From the NCBI GenBank assembly GCA_963995525.1, contig OZ023210.1, positions 351,001 through 415,000 on the forward strand: a stretch of DNA of 64,000 bases. The letters are read 5' to 3'. The position numbers and the translations under genes were made by a program. Numbering within the stretch: position 1 is the stretch's first letter; every line of letters starts with the position of its first letter. This document shows positions 27,701-38,306 of this stretch, piece by piece. The stretch is from Escarpia spicata (lineage: Eukaryota; Annelida; Polychaeta; Sabellida; Siboglinidae). The notes below the pieces were generated by a model. That model saw nothing but the letters and a program-made list of their open reading frames with translations, was not told where the DNA came from and did not search any database.

Positions 27701-30700
27701 GTGGAAACTTATCTACACTACTTCCTTGTCATACCCATCCATATGTGGACAACTGATCCACACTACTTCCTTGTCATACCCATCCATCTGTGGACAACTT
27801 ATCCAAACTACTTCCTTATAATATCCATCCATCTGTGGACAACTTATCCACACTACTTCCTTGTCATATCCATCCATCTGTGGAAACTTATCCACACTAC
27901 TTCCTTGTCATATCCATCCATCTGTGGAAACTTATCCACACTACTTCCTTGTCATATCCATCCATCTGTGGAAACTGATCCACACTACTTCCTTGTCATA
28001 TCCATCCATCTGTGGAAACTTATCCACACTACTTCCTTGTCATATCCATCCATCTGTGGAAACTTATCCACACTACTTCCTTGTCATATCCATCCATCTG
28101 TGGAAACTTATCCACACTACTTCCTTGTCATATCCATCCATCTGTGGACAACTTATCCACACTACTTCCTTGTCATATCCATCCATCTGTGGAAACTTAT
28201 CCACACTACTTCCTTGTCATATCCATCCATCTGTGGAAACTTATCCACACTACTTACTTGTCATATCCATCCATCTGTGGAAACTTATCCACACTACTTC
28301 CTTGTCATATCCATCCATCTGTGGAAACTTATCCACACTACTTCCTTGTCATATCCATCCATCTGTGGACAACTTATCCACACTACTTCCTTGTCATACC
28401 CATCCATCTGTGGACAACTTATCCACACTACTTCCTTGTCATATCCATCCATCTGTGGACAACTTATCCACACTACTTCCTTGTCATACCCATCCATCTG
28501 TGGACAACTTATCCACACTACTTCCTTGTCATATCCATCCATCTGTGGACAACTTATCCAAACTACTTCCTTGTCATATCCATCCATCTGTGGACAACTT
28601 ATGCACACTACTTCCTTGTCATATCCATCCATCTGTGGACAACTGATCCACACTACTTCCTTGTCATATCCATCCATCTGTGGACAACTTATCCACACTA
28701 CTTCCTTGTCATACCCATCCATCTGTGGACAACTTATCCACACTACTTCCTTGTCATACCCATCCATCTGTGGACAACTTATCCACACTACTTCCTTGTC
28801 ATATCCATCCATCTGTGGACAACTTATCCACACTACTTCCTTGTCATATCCATCCATATGTGGACAACTGATCCACACTACTTCCTTGTCATATCCATCC
28901 AACTGTGGACAACTTATCCACACTACTTCCTTGTCATATCCATCCATCTGTGGACAACTGATCCACACTACTTCCTTGTCATATCCATCCAACTGTGGAC
29001 AACTTATCCACACTACTTCCTTGTCATATCCATCCATCTGTGGACAACTGATCCACACTACTTCCTTGTCATATCCATCCATCTGTGGACAACTGATCCA
29101 CACTACTTCCTTGTCATATCCATCCATATGTGGACAACTGATCCACACTACTTCCTTGTCATATCCATCCATATGTGGACAACTTATCCACACTACTTCC
29201 TTGTCATATCCATCCATATGTGGACAACTTATCCAAACTACTTCCTTGTCATACCCATCCATCTGTGGAAACTTATCCACACTACTTCCTTGTCATACCC
29301 ATCCATATGTGGACAACTGATCCACACTACTTCCTTGTCATATCCATCCATATGTGGACAACTTATCCAAACTACTTCCTTGTCATACCCATCCATCTGT
29401 GGAAACTTATCCACACTACTTCCTTGTCATACCCATCCATATGTGGACAACTGATCCACACTACTTCCTTGTCATATCCATCCATATGTGGACAACTTAT
29501 CCAAACTACTTCCTTGTCATACCCATCCATCTGTGGAAACTTATCCACACTACTTCCTTGTCATACCCATCCATATGTGGACAACTGATCCACACTACTT
29601 CCTTGTCATATCCATCCATCTGTGGACAACTTATCCACACTACTGCCTTGTCATATCCATCCATATGTGGACAACTTATCCACACTACTTCCTTGTCATA
29701 TCCATCCATATGTGGACAACTGATCCACACTACTTCCTTGTCATACCCATCCATATGTGGACAACTGATCCACACTACTTCCTTGTCATATCCATCCATC
29801 TGTGGACAACTTATCCACACTACTGCCTTGTCATATCCATCCATATGTGGACAACTGATCCACACTACTTCCTTGTCATATCCATCCATATGTGGACAAC
29901 TTATCCACACTACTTCCTTGTCATATCCATCCATATGTGGACAACTTATCCAAACTACTTCCTTGTCATACCCATCCATCTGTGGAAACTGATCCACACT
30001 ACTTCCTTGTCATACCCATCCATATGTGGACAACTGATCCACACTACTTCCTTGTCATATCCATCCATATGTGGACAACTTATCCAAACTACTTCCTTGT
30101 CATACCCATCCATCTGTGGAAACTTATCCACACTACTTCCTTGTCATACCCATCCATATGTGGTCAACTGATCCACACTACTTCCTTGTCATATCCATCC
30201 ATCTGTGGACAACTTATCCACACTACTTCCTTGTCATATCCATCCATATGTGGACAACTTATCCACACTACTTCCTTGTCATACCCATCCATATGTGGAC
30301 AACTGATCCACACTACTTCCTTGTCATATCCATCCATATGTGGACAACTTATCCACACTACTTCCTTGTCATACCCATCCATATGTGGACAACTGATCCA
30401 CACTACTTCCTTGTCATATCCATCCATCTGTGGACAACTTATCCACACTACTTCCTTGTCATATCCATCCATCTGTGGACAACTTATCCACATTACTTCC
30501 TTGTCATATCCATCCATCTGTGGACAACTGATCCACACTACTTCCTTGTCATATCCAACCATCTGTGGACAACTTATCCACACTACTTCCTTGTCATATC
30601 CATCCATATGTGGACAACTGATCCACACTACTTCCTTGTCATATCCATCCATATGTGGACAACTGATCCACACTACTTCCTTGTCATACCCATCCATCTG

Positions 30701-33700
30701 TGGACAACTTATCCACACTACTTCCTTGTCATATCCATCCAACTGTGGACAACTTATCCACACTACTTCCTTGTCATATCCATCCATATGTGGACAACTG
30801 ATCCACACTACTTCCTTGTCATACCCATCCATATGTGGACAACTGATCCACACTACTTCCTTGTCATACCCATCCATCTGTGGAAACTTATCCACACTAC
30901 TTCCTTGTCATACCCATCCATCTGTGGACAACTTATCCAAACTACTTCCTTGGCATACCCATCCATCTGTGGACAACTTATCCACACTACTTCCTTGTCA
31001 TACCCATCCATCTGTGGACAATTTATCCACACTACTTCCTTGTCATATCCATCCATCTGTGGACAACTTATCCACACTACTTCCTTGTCATATCCATCCA
31101 TCTGTGGACAACTTATCCACACTACTGCCTTGTCATATCCATCCATCTGTGGACAACTTATCCACACTACTTCCTTGTCATATCCATCCATCTGTGGACA
31201 ACTTATCCACACTACTTCCTTGTCATATCCATCCATCTGTGGACAACTTATCCACACTACTTCCTTGTCATATCCATCCATCTGTGGACAACTTATCCAC
31301 ACTACTTCCTTGTCATATCCATCCATCTGTGGACAACTGATCCACACTACTTCCTTGTCATATCCATCCATATGTGGACAACTGATCCACACTACTTCCT
31401 TGTCATATCCATCCATCTGTGGACAACTGATCCACACTACTTCCTTGTCATATCCATCCATCTGTGAACAACTTATCCACACTACTGCCTTGTCATATCC
31501 ATCCATCTGTGGACAACTTATCCACACTACTTCCTTGTCATATCCATCCATATGTGGACAACTTATCCACACTACTTCCTTGTCATATCCATCCATCTGT
31601 GGACAACTTATCCACACTACTGCCTTGTCATATCCATCCATATGTGGACAACTTATCCACACTACTTCCTTGTCATATCCATCCATCTGTGGACAACTTA
31701 TCCACACTACTTCCTTGTCATATCCATCCATCTGTGGACAACTGATCCACACTACTTCCTTGTCATACCCATCCATCTGTGGAAACTTATCCACACTACT
31801 TCCTTGTCATACCCATCCATCTGTGGACAACTTATCCACACTACTTCTTTGTCATATCCATCCATCTGTGGACAACTTATCCACACTACTTCCTTGTCAT
31901 ACCCATCCATCTGTGGAAACTTATCCACACTACTTCCTTGTCATACCCATCCATCTGTGGACAACTTATCCACACTACTTCCTTGTCATATCCATCCATA
32001 TGTGGACAACTTATCCACACTACTTCCTTGTCATATCCATCCATATGTGGACAACTTATCCACACTACTTCCTTGTCATATCCATCCATCTGTGGACAAC
32101 TTATCCACACTACTTCCTTGTCATATCCATCCATATGTGGACAACTTATCCACACTACTTCCTTGTCATATCCATCCATCTGTGGACAACTGATCCACAC
32201 TACTTCCTTGTCATATCCATCCATCTGTGGACAACTTATCCACACTACTTCCTTGTCATACCCATCCATCTGTGGAAACTGATCCACACTACTTCCTTGT
32301 CATACCCATCCATCTGTGGACAACTTATCCACACTACTTCTTTGTCATATCCATCCATCTGTGGACAACTTATCCACACTACTTCCTTGTCATATCCATC
32401 CATATGTGGACAACTTATCCACACTACTTCCTTGTCATATCCATCCATCTGTGGACAACTTATCCACACTACTTCCTTGTCATATCCATCCATATGTGGA
32501 CAACTTATCCACACTACTTCCTTGTCATACCCATCCATCTGTGGACAACTTATCCACACTACTTCTTTGTCATATCCATCCATCTGTGGACAACTTATCC
32601 ACACTACTTCCTTGTCATATCCATCCATATGTGGACAACTTATCCACACTACTTCCTTGTCATATCCATCCATCTGTGAACAACTTATCCACACTACTTC
32701 CTTGTCATACCCATCCATCTGTGGACAACTTATCCACACTACTTCTTTGTCATACCCATCCATCTGTGGACAACTTATCCACACTACTTCCTTGTCATAT
32801 CCATCCATCTGTGGACAACTGATCCACACTACTTCCTTGTCATATCCATCCATCTGTGGACAACTGATCCACACTACTTCCTTGTCATATCCATCCATCT
32901 GTGGACAACTTATCCACACTACTTCCTTGTCATATCCATCCATATGTGGACAACTGATCCACACTACTTCCTTGTCATACCCATCCATATGTGGACAACT
33001 TATCCACACTACTTCCTTGTCATACCCATCCATATGTGGACAACTGATCCACACTACTTCCTTGTCATATCCATCCATCTGTGGACAACTTATCCACACT
33101 ACTTCCTTGTCATATCCATCCATCTGTGAACAACTTATCCACACTACTTCCTTGTCATACCCATCCATATGTGGACAACTGATCCACACTACTTCCTTGT
33201 CATATCCATCCATCTGTGGACAACTTATCCACACTACTTCCTTGTCATATCCATCCATCTGTGGACAACTGATCCACACTACTTCCTTGTCATATCCATC
33301 CATCTGTGGAAACTTATCCACACTACTTCCTTGTCATATCCATCCATCTGTGGACAACTTATCCACACTACTTCCTTGTCATACCCATCCATATGTGGAC
33401 AACTTATCCACACTACTTCCTTGTCATATCCATCCATCTGTGGACAACTTATCCACACTACTTCCTTGTCATATCCATCCATATGTGGACAACTTATCCA
33501 CACTACTTCCTTGTCATACCCATCCATATGTGGACAACTTATCCACACTACTTCCTTGTCATATCCATCCATCTGTGGACAACTTATCCACACTACTTCC
33601 TTGTCATATCCATCCATCTGTGGACAACTGATCCACACTACTTCCTTGTCATACCCATCCATCTGTGGACAACTTATCCACACTACTTCCTTGTCATACC

Positions 33701-35065
33701 CATCCATCTGTGGACAACTGATCCACACTACTTCCTTGTCATATCCATCCATCTGTGGACAACTTATCCACACTACTTCCTTGTCATACCCATCCATCTG
33801 TGGACAACTTATCCACACTACTTCCTTGTCATATCCATCCATCTGTGAACAACTTATCCACACTACTTCCTTGTCATATCCATCCATCTGTGGACAACTT
33901 ATCCACACTACTTCCTTGTCATATCCATCCATCTGTGGACAACTGATCCACACTACTTCCTTGTCATATCCATCCATCTGTGGAAACTTATCCACACTAC
34001 TTCCTTGTCATATCCATCCATCTGTGGACAACTTATCCACACTACTTCCTTGTCATACCCATCCATCTGTGGACAACTTATCCACACTACTTCCTTGTCA
34101 TATCCATCCATCTGTGGAAACTTATCCACACTACTTCCTTGTCATATCCATCCATCTGTGGACAACTTATCCATACTACTTCCTTGTCATATCCATCCAT
34201 CTGTGGACAACTTATCCACACTACTTCCTTGTCATATCCATCCAACTGTGGACAACTTATCCACACTACTTCCTTGTCATATCCATCCATCTGTGGACAA
34301 CTTATCCACACTACTTCCTTGTCATACCCATCCATCTATTGATAACTTATCCACACTACTGCCTTGTCATATCCATCTATGTGTGGACAACTTATCCATA
34401 CTACTTCCTTATAATACCCATCCATCTGTGGACAACTGATCCACATTACTTCCTTGTCATATCCGTCCATCTGTGGACAACTTATCCACACTACTTCCTT
34501 GTCATATCCATCCAACTGTGGACATTTATCCACACTACTTCCTTGTCATACCCATCCATCTGTGGACAATTTATCCAGATTACTTCCTTGTAAAATCCTT
34601 CCATCTGTGAACAACTCTGACACTGCTCGTTGATTCAGTCTTGATGTGTTTGTGATGTGCTTAAGAAGTGATGTGATTGTGACTGCAAGAATCACCAAAA
34701 CATGTACACACGCATGCACGCACTCACGCACGCACATGCACACCTCAAAGTGTCATGATTGCCTGCAGGAGTCGTCAGGGCTGGAGGAAACCGTGGAAGA
34801 GAACTACCATTGGGGTCGTTGACCTACAGAAGCTCGAGATACCCATCCCCATCGCCCACCCCGCAGTCATCTCAGTGCTTATCTACAACAGGTTGGTTGA
34901 ATGTAGCACACATGCACACATACGCACACACACACGCACACACGCACGTGCACACACACGCACTCACACACACGCACTCACACACACATACGCACACGTG
35001 CATACACACGCACACATACGCACACATACGCACACACACACACACATGCACACACACCACACACA

Positions 35066-35150
<85 letters not shown>

Positions 35151-35858
35151 ACAGACACACAGACACACAGACACAACACACAGACACACACAGACACACA
35201 CACACACCACACACACACAACACACACAACACACACAACACACACAACACACACAACACACACAACACACACAACACACACAACACACAACACACACACA
35301 ACACACACACACCACACACACACAACACACACAACACACACAACACACACAACACACACACAACACACAACACACACACACAACACACATACACACACAC
35401 AACACACACACAACACACACACACACAACAAACCTAAACAGATATACACACACACATGCGCACACATGTTTGTTTTCTTTAGAGAGAATGACCAGGAGCC
35501 TATAGACCTGGATGACGTCACCTGTCAGCGCGTGCTGCAGGCGTCTCAACTCCAAGCTTACACTGAGACCCAGGGTGCGGACACAGACACGACCAATGGC
35601 GACCTCAGCACGCCTGATCATATGACCAGTTCTGACGCCGAGGTAATTCTGTCGAATTTGGCTGAGCCAGAAACAACAGCGTTCTCTGAGGATGACATGT
35701 GCATGTCATCTCCAGTAGAGGAGATGCAAAATGATGAGTGTTACGTGGGTAGTGATGTTCGACAAGTGAGTAACCATGACAACGCGAGGGACATGAGAGT
35801 TGTCTATCATGAGACAGAGGCGGACACATCATGTGTTCTTGAAATGGCTGATGTGTGA
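3254..35858 (+). CDS. Unidentified multi-exon gene, 3' part
   Basis: Five exons splice into one open frame with matching phases: 3254-3339, 4817-4913, 15098-15188, 34769-34891 and 35483-35858. Introns are GT/AG: GTAGAT, GTAGGT, GTATTT and GTTGGT donors with pyrimidine-rich acceptors. The product so far is about 256 residues. It starts in mid-protein (upstream exons are outside the window or unseen) with a hydrophobic LASQLLAEVFSSAFLTPLEA. It continues through FLEIRIFNPIHDKVAATGLF and VVDLQKLEIPIPIAHPAVIS, which look like a folded beta-rich domain, and ends in a long acidic, Ser/Thr-rich, probably disordered tail. I do not recognise the family and see no transmembrane segment or catalytic motif. 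The introns are 1.5, 10.2, 19.6 and 0.6 kb, and nearly all their length is tandem repeats or mobile DNA. Exon reality rests on phase agreement at four junctions plus codon-like composition. Confidence 0.8.
3340..4345 (+). repeat. Minisatellite copying the exon A donor, about 18 copies
   Basis: Unit mostly 56 bp, with some units of 45-46 bp. Each copy contains gacacttgcttcagactcgag followed by gtaatg, which is the end of exon A (gacacttgcttccgactcgag) with its 5' splice site. GT dinucleotides equivalent to the true donor (3340) recur at 3395, 3451, 3507, 3553 and 3609 and onward, drifting to ctcgat/gtaatg further right. Confidence 0.9.
4397..4816 (+). repeat. 34-bp minisatellite whose last unit is the exon B acceptor
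   Basis: About twelve copies of a 34-bp unit around gtcttgtatggagtcattga. The period is exact: tgtat occurs at 4531, 4565, 4599 and so on to 4772, and next at 4806 inside tgtatctacag, the true acceptor of exon B. The other units carry tgtatggag at the same place. Confidence 0.9.
4817..4913 (+). CDS. Exon B of unidentified plus-strand gene
   Basis: 97 nt, codon phase 0 at its start, one extra base at its end. Acceptor ttgtatctacag, donor CCTAAAG|GTAGGT. It encodes VQHLNLSRYLDMLKSAEFRD, a charged amphipathic helix-like stretch, then DDLDVVSTIHTPK. Both flanks merge into tandem repeats. Confidence 0.85.
4914..5090 (+). repeat. 36-bp minisatellite copying the exon B donor, in frame
   Basis: The unit is two diverged 18-bp halves, aaaggtaggttgtcacct and aaagctaggctgtcattt. 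Perfect copies of the true donor context AAAG|GTAGGT recur at 4950, 4986 and 5022, with variants at 5058 and 5076. 36 is a multiple of 3 and the exon frame stays open through the array to about 5083, reading GRLSPKARLSFK over and over, so use of a downstream donor would add 12 residues per unit. Confidence 0.9.
5100..5587. other. AT-rich spacer rich in TAATTA
   Basis: About 300 bp (5160-5450) is dominated by attaatt and aattaatt words without a strict period. No gene is seen. It could be low-complexity intron sequence. Confidence 0.5.
5588..5620 (+). repeat. (TA)n microsatellite
   Basis: TA-rich tract immediately outside the left 29-bp inverted repeat at 5622. Confidence 0.85.
5651..7320. 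other. Anonymous AT-rich sequence
   Basis: No open frame worth reporting, a run of C near 6030, and no recognisable element. It forms the left interior of the possible 9.1-kb element. Confidence 0.5.
7324..7506 (+). repeat. Minisatellite, 36-bp unit, 5 copies
   Basis: Five near-identical copies of a unit around cgccatgctcccaagtggag. The period is divisible by three, which explains open frames on both strands. No splice junction is seen next to it. Confidence 0.9.
7735..8403 (+). repeat. Irregular minisatellite around accaataacatgtatacacc
   Basis: Roughly 20-23-bp units with internal higher-order copies of about 120 bp containing caacagtccaacacc. Similar words reappear at 10296-10310, on the far side of the LINE copy, suggesting that the LINE inserted into this array. 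Confidence 0.85.
8404..10290 (+). mobile_element. LINE 3' end, 5'-truncated, with expanded tail repeat
   Basis: 8404-8720 is colinear with the LINE 3' untranslated region at 58331-58376 plus 59675-59990: the same gaac.tgtatttaatca start, the same cttttaataca, ttgtgcaaat and gtttccatgtacg blocks, and the same entry into a 33-bp tail repeat (gaacgggctgg). Here the tail repeat is hugely expanded (next entry). It ends near a short AAT-rich tail (10280-10296). No coding part remains. Confidence 0.75.
8690..10280 (+). repeat. 33-bp minisatellite, about 48 copies, LINE-tail derived
   Basis: Copies of a 33-bp unit around gagatatggtgctatagaaa, with alternating c/t and a/g positions between units. The second LINE copy near 59.9 kb has only about three. 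Long open frames in three phases here result from the period being a multiple of three with no stop in the unit. Confidence 0.95.
10300..11180. other. AT-rich sequence without genes
   Basis: Contains two adjacent copies of a roughly 40-bp word around acttatataatgcgttacat (10650-10710), TA tracts and a low-complexity stretch rich in tactttgttactc words (11000-11160), which resembles a dispersed repeat. Confidence 0.5.
11180..11945 (+). repeat. Four imperfect copies of a ~100-bp repeat
   Basis: Related blocks at about 11265-11360, 11400-11505, 11555-11660 and 11850-11945 share aactttttctctaattttgc, a gtagtgtcact word and ttgaatcattctaagggc. The left part (11180-11260) has ggaccgaaggtccaacgg and gttagctgccgtatctcaga, typical of dispersed repeats in marine invertebrates (inference). 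Confidence 0.7.
12270..12418 (+). mobile_element. LINE 3' tail with (TTCC)n
   Basis: Shares gtgggtgg.tctcat, agcgacacat, gggagtctccc-like words and a terminal AATAAA-type sequence followed by a tetranucleotide run (ttcc repeats, 12398-12416) with the LINE tail at 44.89-45.11 kb. No coding part is preserved. Confidence 0.55.
12420..14030. other. AT-rich sequence without genes
   Basis: Holds a TA microsatellite at 12738-12775 and two adjacent copies of a ~50-bp word around gctgagaacacgttatgt (13640-13725). Nothing coding is recognised. Confidence 0.5.
14035..14385 (+). repeat. Minisatellite around gacatggtgtgatatgtgac
   Basis: Irregular 13-33-bp units with alternating gacatg, gacgtg and gatatg words. 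Open frames on the minus strand here are repeat artefacts. Confidence 0.85.
14848..15097 (+). repeat. 50-bp repeat: five exact-phase copies of the exon C acceptor
   Basis: Units start at 14848, 14898, 14948, 14998 and 15048, and exon C starts at 15098, exactly one further period on. Each unit starts gtgacatagatattgatgac, a copy of the exon start (gtgatatagatgtagatgct), and ends ttgtctttcag, identical to the true acceptor. Four decoy acceptors therefore precede the true one. Entering a unit in the exon phase meets TGA after seven codons. Confidence 0.95.
15098..15188 (+). CDS. Exon C of unidentified plus-strand gene
   Basis: 91 nt. The first two bases complete the Gly codon begun in exon B, and the last two start an Arg codon. 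It encodes DIDVDAPFLEIRIFNPIHDK and VAATGLFTLR. Acceptor tttgtctttcag, donor CTGAG|GTATTT. Confidence 0.85.
15189..15350 (+). repeat. Repeat copying the exon C donor
   Basis: The exon end ttcactctgag|gt is repeated five times downstream as ttcactctgaggtgtg, ttcactttgaggtgtg and ttcactccgaggtgta, spaced by gtgtgtgtgg. Each copy keeps GAG|GT. Confidence 0.9.
15515..34617 (+). repeat. 19.1-kb array of a 45-bp unit, about 425 copies
   Basis: The unit runs cttatccacactacttccttgtc-type to ccatccatctgtggacaa, with a 44-bp variant (tgtggaaactt). Variable sites include cttatcc/ctgatcc, ccacac/ccaaac, atatcc/ataccc, atctgtgg/atatgtgg and gtggac/gtgaac. It occupies nearly all of intron 3 (15189-34768). 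The period is divisible by three and stop-free in several frames, creating open frames of over 1,000 codons on both strands that are not genes. On the plus (sense) strand the unit and the variants I read contain no AG until about 34574. Confidence 0.97.
18960..30146 (+). repeat. 6,320-bp higher-order duplication inside the 45-bp array
   Basis: Variant patterns at 18960-23826 recur at 25280-30146 with a constant offset of 6,320 bp; sampled lines (for example 20161 versus 26481) are identical. The match ends at 23827/30147. To the left a similar pattern continues with an offset of 6,365, one extra unit. A rare variant (ctacttacttg) at about 17632, 21932 and 28252 shows a further, older copy at 4.3 kb spacing, and 23572/24560 show a 988-bp duplication. 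Confidence 0.85.
34769..34891 (+). CDS. Exon D of unidentified plus-strand gene
   Basis: 123 nt. The first base completes an Arg codon and the last two start another. It encodes SRQGWRKPWKRTTIGVVDLQ and KLEIPIPIAHPAVISVLIYN. Acceptor gattgcctgcag, donor AACAG|GTTGGT. It lies 150 bp beyond the end of the 45-bp array. Confidence 0.85.
34915..35450 (+). repeat. (CA)n and (ACACAACAC)n microsatellite in intron 4
   Basis: Pure CA at about 35070-35145, then cacag and caacacaca variants. It fills nearly the entire 591-bp intron. The Cys/Val-rich open frames on the minus strand are artefacts. Confidence 0.97.
35483..35858 (+). CDS. Exon E, acidic C-terminal tail
   Basis: Acceptor tgttttctttag. The first base completes an Arg codon. 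It encodes ENDQEPIDLDDVTCQRVLQA and then about 100 mostly acidic and Ser/Thr residues ending LEMADV before TGA at 35856. A strong donor GTGAGT at 35855 overlaps the stop codon; use of it would drop the stop (see candidate exon at 38192). Confidence 0.8.
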
Positions 35859-35864
35859 GTTGCA

Positions 35865-36110
35865 GTGTTAAGACACAGACTGGGCCAGGGCCAGCCACAG
35901 ACATACTCTGCACCAGTTCAGTAGCCCAGGGCCAGCCACGGACAGACACTGGGTCAGTTCAGTGGGCCAGTGTTGGCCACAGACACTAGGCCAGTTCAGT
36001 GGGCCATGGCTAGTCTCAGGCAGACTCTGGGCCAGTTCAGTGGGCCAGGGCCAACCACAGACAGATGCTGGGCCTGTTCAACAGGCCAGGGCTATGTTCT
36101 GACGGTGGCA
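35865..36110 (+). repeat. Minisatellite around agttcagtgggccagggcca
   Basis: About six to seven irregular units of roughly 35 bp, immediately after the stop codon of exon E, probably in the 3' untranslated region or the next intron. Confidence 0.8.
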
Positions 36111-36229
36111 ATACAACACAATACACATGGTGGTCTCAATTCTGGGTTGTGATTTTGGCAGCATCAAAGGATTGGCTCTAACCCTACCCATGTAAGACAA
36201 ACATAGGAGACAAGTGACTCACAAGCAGA

Positions 36230-36535
36230 CCGAGTGACAGACAGGTAGACTGAGTGATTCACAGGTAGACTGAGTGACCTGACAGGTAGACTAAATGACT
36301 GACAGGTAGACTGAGTGACTGACAGGTAGACTGAGTGATTGACAAGTAGACTAAATGACTGACAGGTAGACTGAGTGACTGACAGGTAGACTAAATGACT
36401 GACAGGTAGACTGAGTGACTGACAGGTAGACTGAGTGATTGACAAGTAGACTAAATGACTGACAGGTAGACTGAGTGACTGACAGGTAGACTAAATGACT
36501 GTCAGGTAGACTGAGTGACTGACAGGTAGACTGAC
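36230..36535 (+). repeat. 20-bp minisatellite, about 15 copies
   Basis: Unit gactgacaggtagactgagt with an alternative half (ctaaatgact). It contains CAG|GTAGAC, donor-like on the plus strand. A possible 30-nt exon (36152-36181, HQRIGSNPTH, acceptor ttttggcag, donor GTAAGA) lies just left of it but is unproven. Confidence 0.85.
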
Positions 36536-36769
36536 TGAGAAGGTGGCTAGGTGAGCCATAAGTAGGCTAAGGGTGATATCAACTTAGCTGTGTGTTGTCG
36601 ATGCTGGCCGTCTCACTGTGAGAACATAGTGTGTTCCTCAGAACATAGACACAGTTGGAGCACATTATGTTCCTCAGAACATTGCATTACAGAGTTTAGT
36701 AGCAAATAACATTTTTTTAAATAAAAAAGCATTTATGTTGTTGTGTAGAATACAGAAGGTGCTATAGAC

Positions 36770-37310
36770 AACCTGACAGATGTGTTATAAAGGGTGCATA
36801 TAACACCTGACAGATGTGTTATAAAAGAGTGCATATAACACCTGACAGATGTGTTATAAAAGGTACATAGAGCATATGACAGGTGTGTTATAAAGGGTGC
36901 ATATAACACCTGACAGGTGCATTATAAAAGGTACATAAAACACACGACAGGTGCATTATTAAAGGCATATAGAACACCTGACAGGTGGGTTATAAAAGGT
37001 ACATAGAACACATGGCAGATGTGTTATAAAGGGTACATAGAACACATGACAGGTGTGTTATAAAAGGTATATAGAACACATGACAGGTGTGTTATAAAAG
37101 GCATATAGAACATATGACAGGTGCGTTATAAGAGGTACATAGAACATATGACAGGTGCATTATAAGAGGTACATAGAACATATGACAGGTGCATTATAAG
37201 AGGTACATAGAACATATGACAGGTGCGTTATAAGAGGTACATATAACATATGACAGGTGCATTATAAGAGGTACATAGAGTACCTGACAGGTGTGTTACA
37301 AAGGTTGTGT
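36770..37310 (+). repeat. 34-bp minisatellite, about 16 copies
   Basis: Unit around aagaggtacatagaacatat followed by gacaggtgcattat. Each copy has an AG|GTACAT donor-like word. No adjacent exon is confirmed. Confidence 0.9.
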
Positions 37311-37925
37311 ATTACTGTATTATACACTTATATAGAAACAATATATCTTTAAAATGCTTGACATTGAATGTTGTTGTCTTGTTTTCTACTAATTGTTTGT
37401 TTTGCAGATGTCATAGTTTGCATACATGAAACAGTTGGACACGTTCGTTATGAAAGGTGTTGTTCTGTTGAGATAGTTTGTTTTTCTCTAGTCATTAATC
37501 AGTGCGACGTAGAGCAAGAGTTAACGATCCACTGCAGCCATGACACTAGCGCAGTCCTCAGTCTCTCTGTTGACCTGTCCTTGCAACTCGTGTGTGTAAG
37601 CCACTCAAATGAGACAACACATTTCGTGTAAAGCAGTGACACATTGTAAGTTATTTCTTCTACAAGGCAGTAAATATATTTATTATTCTGCTTTCAGTCG
37701 AGTAGTGGTTTGAGCTTCAAAGACTAGCTGTGTGTGGACAGGTAACTATACTGGTACAGTTCATCTGTTACTTTGTTCCTTTCTTGCTAACAGGGAAAGC
37801 TTCTGGTTCTTGTTCACTCAGTCTTGATGCAGTTATGTTAATACTAACTCGAGGGCCATATAGTTGCGGCTACAGGTGCAGTAAGTGTCAACGCTTGACA
37901 TTGTCAATGGCTCTCTAGTGACACC
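37311..37925 (+). other. Non-repetitive island with weak coding-like segments
   Basis: A good acceptor (gtttgttttgcag) ends at 37406 and is followed by an open stretch to 37631 (DVIVCIHETVGHVRYE and onward). Another acceptor (ttcttgctaacag, ending 37794) is followed by KASGSCSLSLDAVMLILTRG. Neither matches anything I know, and I cannot join them by phase to exon E with confidence. Confidence 0.25.
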
Positions 37926-37929
37926 CTAG

Positions 37930-38170
37930 GTATGTGTCACACACATGTCACATACATCATACACATGTCACACACATGTCACATACATCATACACATGTC
38001 ACACACATGCCACGTACATCATACACATGTCACGTACACCATACACATGTCACATACATCATACACATGTCACACATGTCACACACATCATACACACGCC
38101 ACACACATGTCACATAGATCATACACATGCCACACATATGTCACATTACATGTCACACACGTTGCACACG
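37930..38170 (+). repeat. Minisatellite around cacacatgtcacatacatca
   Basis: Irregular units (about 12-24 bp) of catgtcacacacatgtcacatacatca words. It lies just upstream of the candidate exon at 38192. Confidence 0.85.
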
Positions 38171-38191
38171 TGTCACACTTGACCGAGACAG

Positions 38192-38306
38192 ATTCAGCCC
38201 GTCTACTACATTGTCTGACGCTGGATTGACACATGACAAGAACCCACGGGACAAATGGAACATCCATTCTCATCTGAATAATTCCCAGCAAACGTTGATT
38301 GTTTGA
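38192..38306 (+). CDS. Candidate alternative last exon (F)
   Basis: After acceptor cttgaccgagacag, one base followed by an open frame encodes FSPSTTLSDAGLTHDKNPRD and then KWNIHSHLNNSQQTLIV before TGA at 38304-38306. The phase fits exon E if its GTGAGT donor at 35855 is used (GT + A = Val). Composition is protein-like, but two frames are open at the start and no homologue is recognised. Transcript evidence would decide. Confidence 0.4.

Noticed and set aside
15515..34617. Centromeric satellite
   Set aside because: The array is bounded by exons of one gene and is only 19 kb in this window; nothing else suggests a centromere.
34872..35621. Cys/Val-rich minus-strand frames resembling metal-binding proteins
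   Set aside because: They are translations of CA microsatellite sequence.
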